From: Polyporus tsugae
Lineage: Eukaryota > Basidiomycota > Agaricomycetes > Polyporales > Polyporaceae
DNA: 64,000 bases
Direction: 5' to 3'
Assembly: GCA_024305745.1 (NCBI GenBank)
Contig: JAHRBS010000014.1
Coordinates: 1,123,501-1,187,500 of the forward strand
Shown: in pieces, positions 10,751-23,400 of the stretch
How the letters are laid out: every line of letters starts with the position of its first letter
Numbering within the stretch: position 1 is the first letter of the stretch
Notes under the pieces: generated by a model
What the model was told of the DNA's origin: nothing
Seen by the model: the letters and a program-made list of their open reading frames with translations, nothing else
The model's database searches: none
Program-made: the position numbers and the translations under genes

Positions 10751-11827
10751 TTATTGCAGCTTAGTATAAATGAGAAGACTGGCTGCATATTTCTTGTGCT
10801 TCAATAGCTCCTTAGAAGTCATGTTCACCATATTTCCAATATACTCTGTGTCTTCTCCCATTTCAAATCCATCATTATACCACACTTCACCATACTTGTC
10901 TACAATTTTAGCTACAAAGTGGTTTGGTGCAAAATATACAATGCCACATAATCTGTATAGTTGCTGGTGATCTGGAATTGTAATCTGGCTTTCAACTTCA
11001 ATCTTCAACTTGTACACAACACAGCATATAAAGTTGGGAGACACAGTATAGGTTAGCTGCTTCATCATAGGTCTTGCACAATTGGGACATTTCTTGGCTG
11101 AGTGTTGATTGAAGTTGGCCTTGAGCCATAGATTAACCAGCCTGTCTTTGTAAGAACCCATTTTGTTGAGCTGATTCTTCCAGACAAACTTGTCAAATAT
11201 CCACATCACCATGTTCAGTCCAACAATAGGTCCTTTGTATCGACAACTACGGCACAAGTACTATTTGCTTACAGTGTTTTTACTTGTACCTAATAGCTTT
11301 TGCCCTAATGCATAAAGATCAATGCCTTCACTTCCTGCAAAGCCAAGTGCTGGATCTTGCTGGCCAATATATCTTTGTATGTTGTCTTTGCCAATTTTTA
11401 AAGTGTGCTGTGCATCAGGTCCAGTGCATTGCTTGAATATGTCTCCAATATAATCAAGGACAGCATTGTTATCTGGAACATTAGTATTCCAGGCCTCTTC
11501 ACATTCGGTGTACACTGCTAGCAATATAGTAAGTAGAGCATCATAAGCACAGCTATAGCTGTTCCAAGGAAACTCCTTGAACTTGGGTGCTTGTGAATTG
11601 CTGCTACTTTGTCTTGCAAACTTGACTTTCTTAGTCTGCCTCGATCCCACTCCATCTTCAGGGTCATCCTGCTCTAAAGCATGTTTATCTTTATTCAATC
11701 CAGTGTTATCACTTGTTGCATGTAATGTTTGGGAGCCCTTGGCTGGAACATAGTACGAGGCAGGAAACACATTAGTAGGAGCCTTTTTGATAGGCTGAAT
11801 ACCAGTCTTCTTGTCAGGAATGATCTC
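10751..11827 (-). pseudogene. Helitron C-terminal cysteine-protease-like domain (USP/UCH-like)
   Basis: Two ORFs in one frame (11770-11261 and 11257-10751) are separated by TAG at 11261-11263. The first has FPWNSYSCAYDALLTILL, which resembles the Cys box of ubiquitin-specific proteases (Cys at 11549-11551). The second has HFVAKIVDKYGEVWYNDG, which resembles the His/Asp box. Between them are paired Cys that could bind zinc (CRSCRYKG, CPNCARPMM). After removal of the upstream 16-bp duplication, this frame is the continuation of the helicase, with one TAG at 11828-11830 between. The domain call rests on motif resemblance; OTU or another papain-fold family is possible. Confidence 0.55.
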
Positions 11828-11852
11828 CTATGGCAATGTCTCATTGAGGTCT

Positions 11853-14606
11853 TCAACAGGAAATGGATTGGACTCTGACCATTTGAGATTCTGACCATTT
11901 GAGATTCTGATGCATGGTCTTAGAGACATAGCTTTTCCCCTTCCACTGTCTGAAAGAATACACAAGTTCTCCTCGAGTAATGCCTGTAACCTTTGGTGAA
12001 GACTTGCCATTATATCTTCGCTTCATTATCTCATCCATAAGTTCAAGCTCTCTAAACTCTTGTCTCAAGTCACCAGTTATGCCTCCAGTCAGATATTTAT
12101 CATAGAAGCCCTGTACAATAATTGTGCCTTCTAGTGTTGACCCTCTAGATAGAGCAGTGTATATAGACTGATGATTGTTAGCACTGTGCAAGTCAACAAC
12201 ATTGTTGGGTCTTGTTCTACCCTGGGATGCAAAGTCTGTCATTGCAAAGTTGGGCACAATGCTGACTTGCATTCTGTTGACATACAATATGCTGCCATTA
12301 GGCATTTTGCACTTGATCTTTTGAGAGCTAGGAGTAATAGGCACCACATTCTCTGGAAGACCTTCTAGCTTGATAGGAGTTGGAGGACAGGTAAGTTGCA
12401 CAAACAACATTTCTAAGGCATTCTTGGACTCATCAATTGGTCTGGAGTTCCATCCTACTACCTCTGCCTCTGCACCATTGATCACACAACATTCAGTGGC
12501 CTCATTGTACTTGATCATGACAGGCATACCTACACACAGAGAAAGTCTGCCAGGTCTGTTGTCTGTCAAATAATGATCCAAGGCCCAGAGCTGCTCTTGT
12601 AATGCTGGATTGATCAGGTTCGTCTTTCTTTGAGGATTTACTGCCTTTTTCTTGACTGTCTTTGAAGCATCATCGTCAACCTCTCCTCCAAACTTGTCTA
12701 TAGAGTAGAAATGTATAAGTTCTTGGTTAGTATCATGAGCAAGCTGCTCAGATCCCAGTCTATTGAGTTCATCCCGATGAGAGTTGAATCGTGTAATAAT
12801 AGACACATTGTGAAACCTAGGTTGGTTGAGCTTTGGTCTATCAGCTCCTCTACCAGCAATTCTAGATTCTAGTAGGGCTATGTCTTCAGGTGTACATGCC
12901 CTGTATCTGAGATTCTCCAAGCATTTTCGCAGTTTAACATCCTCAGGTGACAAAGACTTTTGTCGCATATTTTCTCTGAGTATCACAACAGTGGTAAATT
13001 GATGCCAGACTGCCTTGCCAATAGATGACTCTTGTTTGGTATGGCTATTAGTTGTATGCACAGTATGTCCAACCTTGTAGTTATACAGTGCAGAGCCACT
13101 CATAGTTGGTGCAAGTTGGGCAAAGTCACCTGCCAAGATCATGTTGAGTCCTCCAAAGGGCTGACCATCATTGTGTAGGGCTGCACACATCCTTGAGAAA
13201 ATTGTGTACAAAGCATGACAATCAACCATACTGATCTCATCTATAAACACATAGTCCACATTTTGTAGCTTTGTTCTGGCCTGGATCAAGGTTGCCATTA
13301 CTTCTTTCTTAGCAGATCTGTTTACACCAAGCACTGAATGGTAGGTAGATCCACCAATCAATGCTGCAGCTGCACCAGTAGGGGCAAGACACATAAATCT
13401 ATAACTCTCCTGGCGCTCAGCAAAGAAATGACTAAGAGCCTTTATTACTTGAGACTTGCCAGTTCCTGCCATGCCACCTAGGTACATTTTGAGTTGTTCA
13501 CCATTAGACTCCACTGCATGATTGGCTACTATTCTGAATGCACATTCCTGAGCTTCATTTAGGCTGAACTTGACTGCAGTGTCATCAATAAGTTTCTGAG
13601 CCTCCTTGTTGCTAGCTTTGAAGTCTTTACTCAGGAAATAGTTTTTACCAATAATTTTGATCTCTCCTGCATCCTTGTCACTAGGCTGGTAATTTTTGGC
13701 CTTTTCATTTTTATCAGCCTGGGCCTCTCTCTCATCCAAGATAGATTGCTTCTTATCTGTAAGCAACTGCTTCCACTGAGATGCAGACTTGTCTTCACTA
13801 AGGTTCATCCTTTTGAGCAACTTGGCAGGTTTCTTGATGTCCATGTTATCAAGCCAGCCTACTGCATTGACAGTAGTGGCCAGGGTCTTTTGTTGACTTT
13901 GTCTTGTGATTTCACGACTAGATGGTTCTGCCAAGCCCTCAATGGCAGTAATCAAGGCTTCAGACTCTTCATGATAATTACTATAATCTTTTTCATAATG
14001 CTGAGTATCAAGGTCATCTATGTCTTTATGGTCCAGATTCATAGGCATTTTGTGCCCGTTTTCCATCTTTTTCCGTTGTGCAGAAAAGTCATCTCTAGCA
14101 TCATTGCATTCGTACTTAATCATAAAGTTGTCCATGACCTGCTCCTACCGAGGGGTAAAGGTGTAGGTAGAAAAAGCATCATGCCATAAGGTGTCTTTAT
14201 CCGATCTGAGGTCATGACCAGAACACCAAGGCTTGAATAGAGTCAACATGGTTAGACAATATTCTTCATGGCTGCCACCACCATCTCAACAAGGAATAGC
14301 CCCTCCTACAAAGTTGGGAAGTAATCCTTGGCTCTCATCTAGTAGTATTACATGATGTGTATTGTACTGAGGATGGTTGGGATGGAACCTCAAGGATTTG
14401 GTTCTGGTTTTGGGCAGCTGATCTTGCTTGAACTGCTCAATATCTACTTTCAGTGCTTTGTTAGACTTGGTTGTCAGCAGCAATTCATCTTCAGACTCTT
14501 CTTCTTCCTCTTTAGCTAGTGGATGTGCACCTCCCTTCAATTCTTGCTCTTCATCTTCATTGTCTTCATTGTCAAAATTGATATCCTCAGCCAACTCTTG
14601 ATTGTT
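11853..14606 (-). pseudogene. Helitron PIF1/RecD-type DNA helicase
   Basis: After an acidic linker, the frame crosses TGA 14286-14288 and TAG 14145-14147. The second sits in FTPRxEQVM, where the usual residue is Gln. The 760-codon ORF from 14135 is a superfamily 1B helicase: Walker A GMAGTGKS (residues 221-228), APTGAAA (251-257), DEISMVD (299-305), then LNMILAGDFAQLAP and, near the end, YTALSRGSTLEGTIIV (motif VI). The helicase would unwind DNA during rolling-circle transposition. The ORF stops at 11853 only because a 16-bp tandem duplication (11875-11906) shifts the frame. Without it the frame continues towards the protease-like tail. Confidence 0.87.
11875..11906. repeat. 16-bp tandem duplication inside the Helitron ORF
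   Basis: The unit CTGACCATTTGAGATT occurs twice in a row (11875-11890 and 11891-11906). Sixteen bases are not a multiple of three, so the duplication shifts the helicase frame. Confidence 0.9.
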
Positions 14607-15488
14607 CTAAACAATATCCACATCCTCGTCAATGTCATAATTATCTTCAAAGTCACTATCACATTCAACCTCTTCTAAAGGGGCTGGCATATCAGGCTTC
14701 TTACTCTTTCTTCTCGCCATTTTGGTTTTATCATGCAATCTTATCCAGTCATACAAGCATATGTCTTCATACTCTGTAGGTCTCCACATATAATCAATCA
14801 CAGGAGACAAGGCCACCACTTGTTGTTGCTGCCCAGAAATTTTCATTCCTAGCATTATCTTTGTCTTTTGTTCTTCTCCAATAGCTGCAGAATCATCCCA
14901 GGCTTTCATAACCTCATATACATAGCTCTTCCAAAAGCATGTCTTGAACTTATAGTCTGTATAATGGTCAGGATGTTTCAAAAGATACATTGCAGCCATG
15001 GGACCACCTATTTCAGATGAAGCAGTAAGGGCATTGACTATCTTTGTGATAATAGATCTGGCTTTATCTTTGGTAGAGGAAGACTTGCTGCCTAGTAGCT
15101 CTGTATTGTGTTCAAACACTTGCTGTATAGACTTGAACATTACATGTGTCTTCAAGGGTGTTTTAGTAATGTAGTCAGCAATATATGCAATAACAGACTT
15201 GATAGCAGTGCCCGAGAGCAGACTAGTAACATCATGGTTGCAGTGTAACATATACAATAAAGCTGGTGTGAACATGTTGAGCCAAGCTTCACCCTTTTTT
15301 ATAAGTAAAGCACCTGTCTCAGGGTCAACGGCAGTCTATTGATATACATCTCGAGGGAATCTTGCTTTGCACACCCCTGTATCAGGATCTGTACAACCAT
15401 GGTTGTCAAACTCTGCTTTTTGCTTCATATCAATTATAGGAACCTTTTCAGCCTTTTTGCCTGGACCCTGTTTACAGTATTTGGATGG
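14607..15488 (-). pseudogene. Helitron Rep, C-terminal part with the two catalytic tyrosines
   Basis: This continues the Rep frame after the TGA at 15489 and contains a TAG at 15336-15338. AYIADYITKTPLKTH near 15185 supplies the two Tyr residues spaced by four, as in the Rep YxxxY motif, preceded by LLYMLHCNHDV. Upstream, CTDPDTGVCKARFPRD and DPETGALLIKKGEAWLNMF match the usual Helitron inter-motif region. Downstream, WRPTEYEDICLYDWIRLH matches the region before the helicase. It ends in TAG at 14607-14609, after which an acidic linker continues in the same frame. Confidence 0.82.
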
Positions 15489-17528
15489 TCATTGACGACA
15501 CATATGTCTGTTAGACTGATATAATATTTCATCTACTTCATCGGCATATTGCCTCCACCATAAGGTATATTCTGTACATGTCTGACATTGTTCACGCTCT
15601 TGGTCATTTGTATGCTCTGTTGCGCATTTGACAGGAGGAGGCTGGGGTAAATTTTCAGTTGGACATATATGAGTAGAGTTATTTTCCTTTCTCTTCTGAA
15701 TATCTGCTGCTACTGTCTCCTTAGTCCCCTTTAGAAATTCACCCTGGTGAACACCTTCTAGATATTCCACCATAGCAGTTTGAAAGTCAGAGGTTGGGTC
15801 CATAATTCTGTTGTGGATTTCCTGCGGACTTAGCGAGTTTCTAATCCATACAAGCATATGTAAATGCAATGTCAAACACCCCTGTTGCTCAACTGTGCCA
15901 TAATATCCAGAAGTTTCACCATACAATCTAGGTCTATCCATTCCAACACCAAGCACATGCTTGATAAACATATCTACCATCACTTTAAAGAATCTGGCAC
16001 CTGCAATAGGGTTGTTTGCAATAAGATTGATACATTCAGTCTTGTCTCTGAACTCTGGAACAAATTCTTGGTTGGTGTCTGCAAAGTACAGGGCCAAGGG
16101 ATGTTTAACATCAGCAGGGGCAAAGGTTATAAACCAAGAAGGTGCACCTATATAAGAAACAAGAGACCAGATTTCATTGTGCATATACTTTTTGCTAGTG
16201 ACAGATCCCTGCACCTTGTAGTTGACATGGTCAAGATTAGACAATAGTCTAAAACCCTTTTTCTCCTCATCTGTCTCTGGCTTCACGCTACCATGCTTCA
16301 TACATTCAATAAGGCTGGTCAATACACGTTTGTTAATGGTCATTAGCCGTTGTGCTACTTTCTGGAATTTATTCTTGTCTGCAAGCAGATATCCAGCAGT
16401 AGTGGAACTCTTAATCTGTTCATGGTTTAATGCTACCAGAGGAAATAAGGGCTCCAGTTGAAATCTCTTATCATAGTACATTAACAATTGCTCTTTGCGC
16501 TTTTGCTCAGACACTTTATGACTGCCATGGATATTTCTGACTCCACCAAGACCATAAGGAAATAACCAAGGAAACATCTGAGGATATAGTTTAGGATTGT
16601 TGTATAAACTCTCTGGCTCTTTGTACTGGCCGATGCCCAAAACCTTTCCTCCAGACTTGAAGTGCTCTACTGTGTGTGCTGTGATTTCATATGGTCTGAT
16701 TTTTCCAAGGTGCTCCAAGGTTTTTCCTGTCAAACCATGTACAATAAAGGGGCATTCACCCTCTTCAGTCTCTTCATCCTCTTCCAAGTTATTGACTGCA
16801 GTAGACTCAGAGTCTTGATTAGAGCCAGTGGTCTTGGTAAAGTTGACAACTACAGGAGGTTCATCTTCAGAATATGAATTGAGATTATCATAAGAAATTT
16901 CCAGGTCAGCATAATCAATATGATTAAGCTTCAGCCACTGTAATGCCGCAGTGACTTTGTTTCGTCTGACTAGCATAGATGTTCGCTTGTAGTCCTTTTC
17001 TGTAGGCACATTAGGACCCAGATATATAAAAGCCAACACATCATCAAGTTCTTCTTTAGGTGGAGGTAACACAGAATAAATCTTTGGCATAGGTAGTGAA
17101 TGACTGACAACATTGGCCTTCACCTTTGACATGCCAGAAACATGAACTTTGACCACACACATATTGTGTTTAACTCTGGATATAAGTAGTTTCTCCGTCC
17201 AACTAAGATCCTTGAGGGCTTCTGGGACTTCACCTATCCATAGACCATTAGCTAGACTATTGACTAGAAGCTTGTTATCAGCAAGGTCACATAAACATGT
17301 TGAACAAATATCATCGCAGTTTGGAAGCATGACTGGTCCAGGAATATATTGAACAGGGTCAGTTGTATGCTTATGTTCTTTGCGGGTCACTGGCTGTTCA
17401 GGTACAAGTATGCTCTTGTCAAATTTCATATCTACTATCTTATGCAACTGCAACTTTATAGTCAACAATCCACACACTGCACAGGCAGATTCTTTGTGCA
17501 TATCAGGATGTATAGCATTTGAAAAGTC
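15489..17528 (-). pseudogene. Helitron Rep, N-terminal domain plus HUH motif
   Basis: This ORF has 670 codons from the methionine at 17501. The first 200 residues carry paired Cys (CAVCGLL, NCDDICSTCLCDLAD) and LPPPKEELDDVLAFIYLG, typical of the domain found at the start of fungal Helitron proteins. Residues 300-320 (YPQMFPWLFPYGLGG) and 444-470 (WSLVSYIGAPSWFITFAPAD) are Helitron-like N-domain signatures. TLHLHMLVWI puts the metal-binding HxH at residues 546 and 548. A Cys-rich region (CATEH, CQTCTEYTLWW) follows. The ORF ends in TGA at 15489-15491, but the frame continues in register, so the stop is a lesion and not the natural end. Confidence 0.85.
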
Positions 17529-17531
17529 TCA

Positions 17532-18335
17532 TATTATATCACCAAGTAAGTCTTGTGATGGTGCTTTAGGTGGAAACAGTGTGTCTGTGTTATTGATAGA
17601 TTTTGCTACCTGCTTACTTTGGTTTCTCCAGTGTTGTTGTCGTGTTTTTGTAGAAGATTGCTTCTCTATAGCACGGAATATATAGAGAATATCAGAACAA
17701 TTTTCGCACAAATGTATTTTGAGCTGTTGTACTAGTTGATCTTTATTACTACAAGCACTGGCCCCTATGTTATGACATTTTGTAAGCTCCAACAAGCTAG
17801 GTCGAGGAAGTCTGTTTATCATAGTATGTAAAGGAATACTAATAGCGATAGCATGCAATGGTAATTGAATATCATCTTTAATTGTGCACCCTGCATATCA
17901 ATAGTCATAATTGTAATCAATTTGACTATTGACAATGAAAGGATTGAGTTCACTGGCAGCCCATCTTTGTTCATTACGACATCTTGATGACGTAGGCATT
18001 GGTGCTCCACCTACCAGTTTTGAGGATATATCTATTGACTTGATTTTTGTATAACCAATGTCATATGGATTATAAATAGCAAATATGGCTGCAATAAAGT
18101 CATAATGATACATAGTACCTCGCTGTAGTTGTAGATAAATCCTCTTTATGACAATAGTTGGTGATGCATGTAACACAGATTTTACATGATAACAAAATAA
18201 GTATCCTTTACAATTATGCATATAAAATAAAGTGTTGTCAGGTTTACATGTAGTATAGTTCATATAATATAATGTGTATATGCCATAGTTGCATGTGAAA
18301 AGGATGCTGCCCACAAGGGGCTCGGTGCTTGCCAA
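17532..18335 (-). pseudogene. Helitron N-terminal region with an SAP-like segment
   Basis: This stretch is in the same frame as the Rep ORF downstream and is broken by TGA at 17898-17900. It ends at the TGA at 17529-17531. A segment near 17810-17720 (LPRPSLLELTKCHNIG, then NKDQLVQQLKIHLCENC) resembles an SAP DNA-binding helix pair, though weakly. The part upstream of 17900 has no recognised domain, and the true start may be elsewhere. It is inferred to belong to the Helitron because the frame is kept. Confidence 0.45.
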
Positions 18336-20481
18336 GAGGGTGCCTGATAAACCCCCATCCCACTGGGATGTAATATGTGGTATAATTTGATAGGAGAGCT
18401 GACCTATAGATTAAATTATCAGACACAGCATATCAAACATAGAACTAGTTGACGTACCAAAGACATGATCGCCATAGTAGTCAGAGAGAGGCACAGGAGT
18501 GTTTATAAAGTCGTCTCCTGGATGATATAATAAACCAAGAGAAGGAGCATGCCTCTCTGATGTATACATATCTGCAGTATCGTTCTTAGTATATGCATAC
18601 TGAGATACAGACTCTAAGACGTACCACAAGTCAATCTCTCATGTTCTGGTAACACTTTGGAATATATAGGGCTATTAGCCTGCCATATAAGACACGCCAT
18701 TGTCCATGACAATAGCAAGATAGATGTCATCAACCTCATAGTGAGTGGTAGCATGAACAGAGACAATGGTATGAGGGAAAAGATGTGAGATGCCCAAAGT
18801 TCAACATTGTGTCAGGTGATCATAAGCATTAGCGCTAGAGCGCTTGCAATTACTTACTGGTGTTTTATTGGAGACCGCCTCTTTGGTATAAACTCACGCA
18901 AGCTGGATTCATACAACAATTACCATATTGCATAAACCATATAAGTAGTGCCTTGACTTTTAGATTTTATATTATTAATGATTACTTGAACATTCACAGA
19001 CTCATCATGAACACCTTCATCAGGAAAATGCTCGGTCTCAGGGCAGAGCAGGATTTTCCATGGCTCCGGCCCGCCACCGCTGGACCAAAGTGATCCAGCC
19101 AACAACCACTGAGTCTCCATCCAGGACGGTCTGTCTCCATTGAAGCCTCACCTCCCTCGACTCCCCGACTTTAAGTGGTAATAGTATACTATATATATGT
19201 ACTGTACATTCTCCAATCTGATTTCTCTTGCCTGTCCAAACAAGCTCTCACACTGGTCCAATGCTTCTGCCAGTGAGGCTCAGTCTTCGGACAAGTCACC
19301 GTGTCTATGGACACTGGGTAAGCCTGGATCATGATCATTCATGCTTATCTACATGACATCTAATTTTGGGTATAGGTTGTATGTACAAGACTGTCCGCCG
19401 TAAAGATGTTGTTCGGATTGATGTGTTACTAGTTAAGCACTGCCCTGGGTTTGGAGTATGCAAGTAATTCATTAACTAGTACTCCACTACTTGCACTCTA
19501 ACATGCAAATAACGAGTTGCTTTTTGCCACCTTGCACTTTTCATTGAAGGGCCTGTTCCATTCAGGTAATGTCAGTCCCCGCATGGGCCACTCGGCCCCA
19601 TGGTGCACTAAATTTATTGCTCCGTAGGCCGAACCGGTTAAAACCATACAACAGTTTGATACAGCGGCTTATTGCAAACATGTCCACGCTTCTCTGAAGC
19701 TCGTAGCTATGTGTGAGTCTCCAATGGAGACAGGACCTCCAGATGGAGTCAGGCGCCTCCACCTGGAGCAGGGCGAGTCCATCCGGTGTGGGACAGAGCA
19801 GGCCGTCTCTATCAATTTGGGGGATGTCCCTAGGGCTCCATTGCTCTGGTCAGTGCCGACTGGTAGTGATGTATCTTTAGCATTTTCCTGATGTTTCCCG
19901 CTTCTCAATATCCCAGTCTCCCAGATGGCATTATCTGCACCTACTTTACATTCAAGGTTGAAAGTGCTTCAAGTGGTTTGAGACTTTATGTTGAGGTTGA
20001 ACAATGTCTAAGGCAAATAGCTGCTTATTGTCAGCTTTGAACCCTTACGTCTAACCAAAAACACTGTAAGGTGCACATGCTCACTTGAAACAGTCAAGGT
20101 AATAAGGCTATAACACAGACATCACATTTTAATACTACCAGAGTACATAGGCAATAAGATGTCTACAAAGTGTATGGCAAGCGAACAAGTATAACAAGGT
20201 AATGCATATTACTGAACGTCCGAACGTAAAGCAAGGGAGAAGAGGGAGAGATGTGGCAAAGAAGGAAGAATAGATAAAGGATTGACTAGCAAATAGACAG
20301 GTACCATAGAAAGTAACAGGGAGGCATGGAGTAAGGAAAGATAAACATAAGGATGATGATGATCGAGAGACATATAGTGGATAGTACAAGAGATAGAACT
20401 GAGTGGGGTGGGATATAGAAGACGCGCTGAAGACAATACAAAGACAATCAGGAAAATGTGCAAAGTATGTGAGATGTACAA
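18336..20481. other. spacer without recognisable genes
   Basis: The 5' terminus of the Helitron should lie at the left end, but it was not found. Only short ORFs occur, with many TATATA-rich stretches. The segments at about 19020-19150 and 19700-19880 are richer in GC than their surroundings and may be fragments of old coding repeats (for example MAPARHRWTKV at 19051), but I recognise no family. Confidence 0.35.
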
Positions 20482-23400
20482 CTAAGCCTTGGAAGCCTTA
20501 GGGTCTTCAATCTCATTCGGACGACCCATCAGAATGACACCGTAGAGACTGAGACCAAGCCCTGTGGACTCAACTCCATCCTTCTTGTGAAGAAATGTGC
20601 TCGGATTATAGTAAACCAGCGCTATGTCACCATGCTGCAAGTCGCCCTTGTCCTGGCAGTCCAGCTTGTTGCCCTCGTACTTGAGAAGATCAAAGGTGTT
20701 CTCAAGAGCAAAGAGGCCATCAAGGATATACTTGTCCCTGCGGAACTGAGTGTGTGCATCCTAGATAGGAACTAGCACGGAATCACATGAATATTGTGAA
20801 AAAGAAATAGGATGGAGATGGTGATGTACTATGAGTGTCCATGGACCAAGACACCATCAAAGACATAGCCTCAAAGCTCTGATCAGGTCGAGCTCCAGGT
20901 CAACCCATTGGCCCCCCAGCACTCCATGAAGGAGTGAGCATGAAGCCAGAGGTGACCAAAGCTACAAATGTAAAGTCATCAGAACTGGTGTCATCAGTTG
21001 AAACACAAAGACGTACAGGAACTGTTCTCCCTGGCAGAGGGTCTTGTCTTGAAGATGAGGCTGTTCATGATTACGCCATCGACAATGGGTCCAAAAATAG
21101 ACACCTTCAACTTGGTGACGTCGAAGACGGTACCAAAGAACTGGCTCATGCGAAGCCACTCCTGCTGGAAAGGGGCTAAGATGATCTGTCTGACCCGCTG
21201 AGTGCTCCCGTTGAATGACGGAGTGTCCTCCCGGATGTTGCATTTGAGGATGATGCCGATGGTGAAGGCGATGGCACAGCGAGGACCGGTCCTGTGCAGG
21301 ACTGCAAGGATGTGTTGAGTGGTAGGGCTACCGGTTATCGTAGTCATGGTGTTGGGGTCAGAATGAGCAGGGTTGATGATGCCCTGGTCGTATAACCCTG
21401 ACAGGTTAAGAGCATTAATCAAACCCCTAGAAGCAAGAACAGTTAGGGCTGCACTGGTAATAGGACATAGATAGACGTACACAGGATGCATCTTGTAGTT
21501 CATGACATCTAAGACGGTGGGGTAGACATCCCCAGTCCAAAAGGGGTAGCTGCCAAAGTCGATCTCAATGGGGCTAAACAGTCTTTGTATGTCAATATAG
21601 AATATAAATAAATAACATAAACAAACATACTTCAACACCAGAAGGTGCTTGGCATGCTCGGGATGCTTTTCGAGGTCGACAAGGTCGGCAAGGGGGGGGT
21701 AATGGCGAAGCCCCTCCTTACTCTTCTTGGAAGTGGCCTGCTTTCTACCCTTTTGAGGGGTCAGAAGAGACATGTTGTCTAGAATATATCATGATCAGGA
21801 TAGCCTCTTGACAAATACACCAGAGGAAAGATATACTCATCTGCATGGCCACAGTGTCCTCCAAGTCTGTATCCGGAGTAGGCGCACGAGGCTTGTTGGT
21901 CTTCTTGGAAGTGACATACTCCACAACATCATTGTCATTGTTAGAGGTCAACATGTGAGAGGGAGAATCCTCCTAGGAGTTGTCGCTACGTTCAAGACAT
22001 AAGTATTAGCATGGGTTGAAAATAATATGATAATCAACAAGTACCTCTCATAGTTGCCAGTGTTTTCCCCCACGTCCACGTTGACAAAGCTTCAAGGCAT
22101 TGGTTAGCATAAAGAACATCTAAATGAATAACCATGTACCTCTCCTTGTCAAAAAACAGCCCCTTACCATTCCTAGGCACTCTGCGACCCAAAAGTAGTC
22201 AAGACGTGTACAAGAAAGAGTTGTTCATAAGATGTACGTGGTTGGAGACGTGTTAAAAAAGTCTGAGGCAGAGCTATGGAACAGTTAACTTCAAGTCAAC
22301 ACAAATGACAAACATAACATACTCAGGTGCCTTGGAGACCTTTGGTGCAGTCTGGGACTTATCTTCTTAGTTGCGCTTGTTGATGTTTGTACCAATAGGA
22401 GCAGGCTTAAAATGCTTGGGCTTGGTTGTGATGACGACCTCAGCCTGGCCAAAGCCCACCACCCTATAAACATATTGAGCATAGTGCGACAATAGTGGCA
22501 GAGAATGAACATACCGGAGAGTGTTCTTGGGGGCCTTCGGTGTTGGTTTGTATTCTAATTCAGGTGATCTAGAACTAAATATACAAGTACATCAATGGAT
22601 GTTGAAGATGTATAGTGGATATAAACATACTACTGGCGCTGCTTTTTGGTGGAAGATGTATGTGCCTCTTCCTCATTGTTGTCTTCAGAAGAAGAATGGC
22701 TGTACAATAGTCAGAATATGCTAGTATAGTGACATGGCAGATGCGACTTAGGCAATAGCTGGTCACTTCCAAGAAGTAGACTTGGTGCGAGACCTATGAG
22801 GGGTGGAGGGTTTGCTAAATGTAGACAAGGTCGGCCAAAGTTATAGCAAGAAAGACATAATAAGTACAATATACCGTGGTGACGGGCTCTCAGGAGATAC
22901 CACATCCTCTTCATCTTCATGCACCCCTGTGATCCTAATCGGCAATAAATAAACATAAGATGGGGAAAAAAAACACGACACATACTTGGGTGTCCTCATA
23001 ACAGAGGGACGAGAGTCCGGACGACGTGCATCAGCTTCCCTATAACCCATCCAGTGTAAGCACTAACCCAACAGATCATGGTTGGAATCAGTTACTTATG
23101 AGTCAATAGACACTGGGGCCTGGGTACGGGTTTTGGCGCTAAGTCCAGCATAAGCGAGAAAGTGTGCTAAACATCCAGAGGCGACTTACGATGCGGGCTG
23201 CTTGTCCTTCACGACCCACTTGGGAGGGGTCTTTTGGAGAGTTTTCTGTGCCCTACACGCTACTCATCAATACTCCTATCTGACAAGGACCAAGTGGAAG
23301 AACTTACCACTCTTCATCGTCATTGACAGACTCCTTCTTAACGACGCAAGGCTTGCTGCTGGACTTGGTCTTGCGAACCACAGGCTCTTCATCATCCTCG

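Larger units (their letters stand above)
10751..18335 (-). mobile_element. Helitron rolling-circle transposon, autonomous type but decayed
   Basis: One minus-strand reading frame can be followed from about 18335 to 11853, then after a 16-bp tandem duplication in another frame to a TAA at 10751. In order it encodes an N-terminal region, a Helitron-type N-terminal domain, an HUH Rep nuclease (HLH motif near 15864 and YIADY near 15180), a PIF1/RecD-type helicase (GMAGTGKS near 13450, DEISMVD near 13230) and a cysteine-protease-like tail. It is interrupted by nine stops: TGA at 17898, 17529, 15489 and 14286, and TAG at 15336, 14607, 14145, 11828 and 11261 (lowest coordinate of each codon). Termini were not identified, so the borders are those of the coding part. 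Confidence 0.88.

Noticed and set aside
16222..17352. Several plus-strand ORFs opposite the Helitron
   Set aside because: They are antisense to clear Rep-coding sequence and show no domain.
15489..17531. Introns instead of stop codons in the Helitron frame
   Set aside because: Coding sequence is in register immediately on both sides of each stop, so there is no room for an intron.
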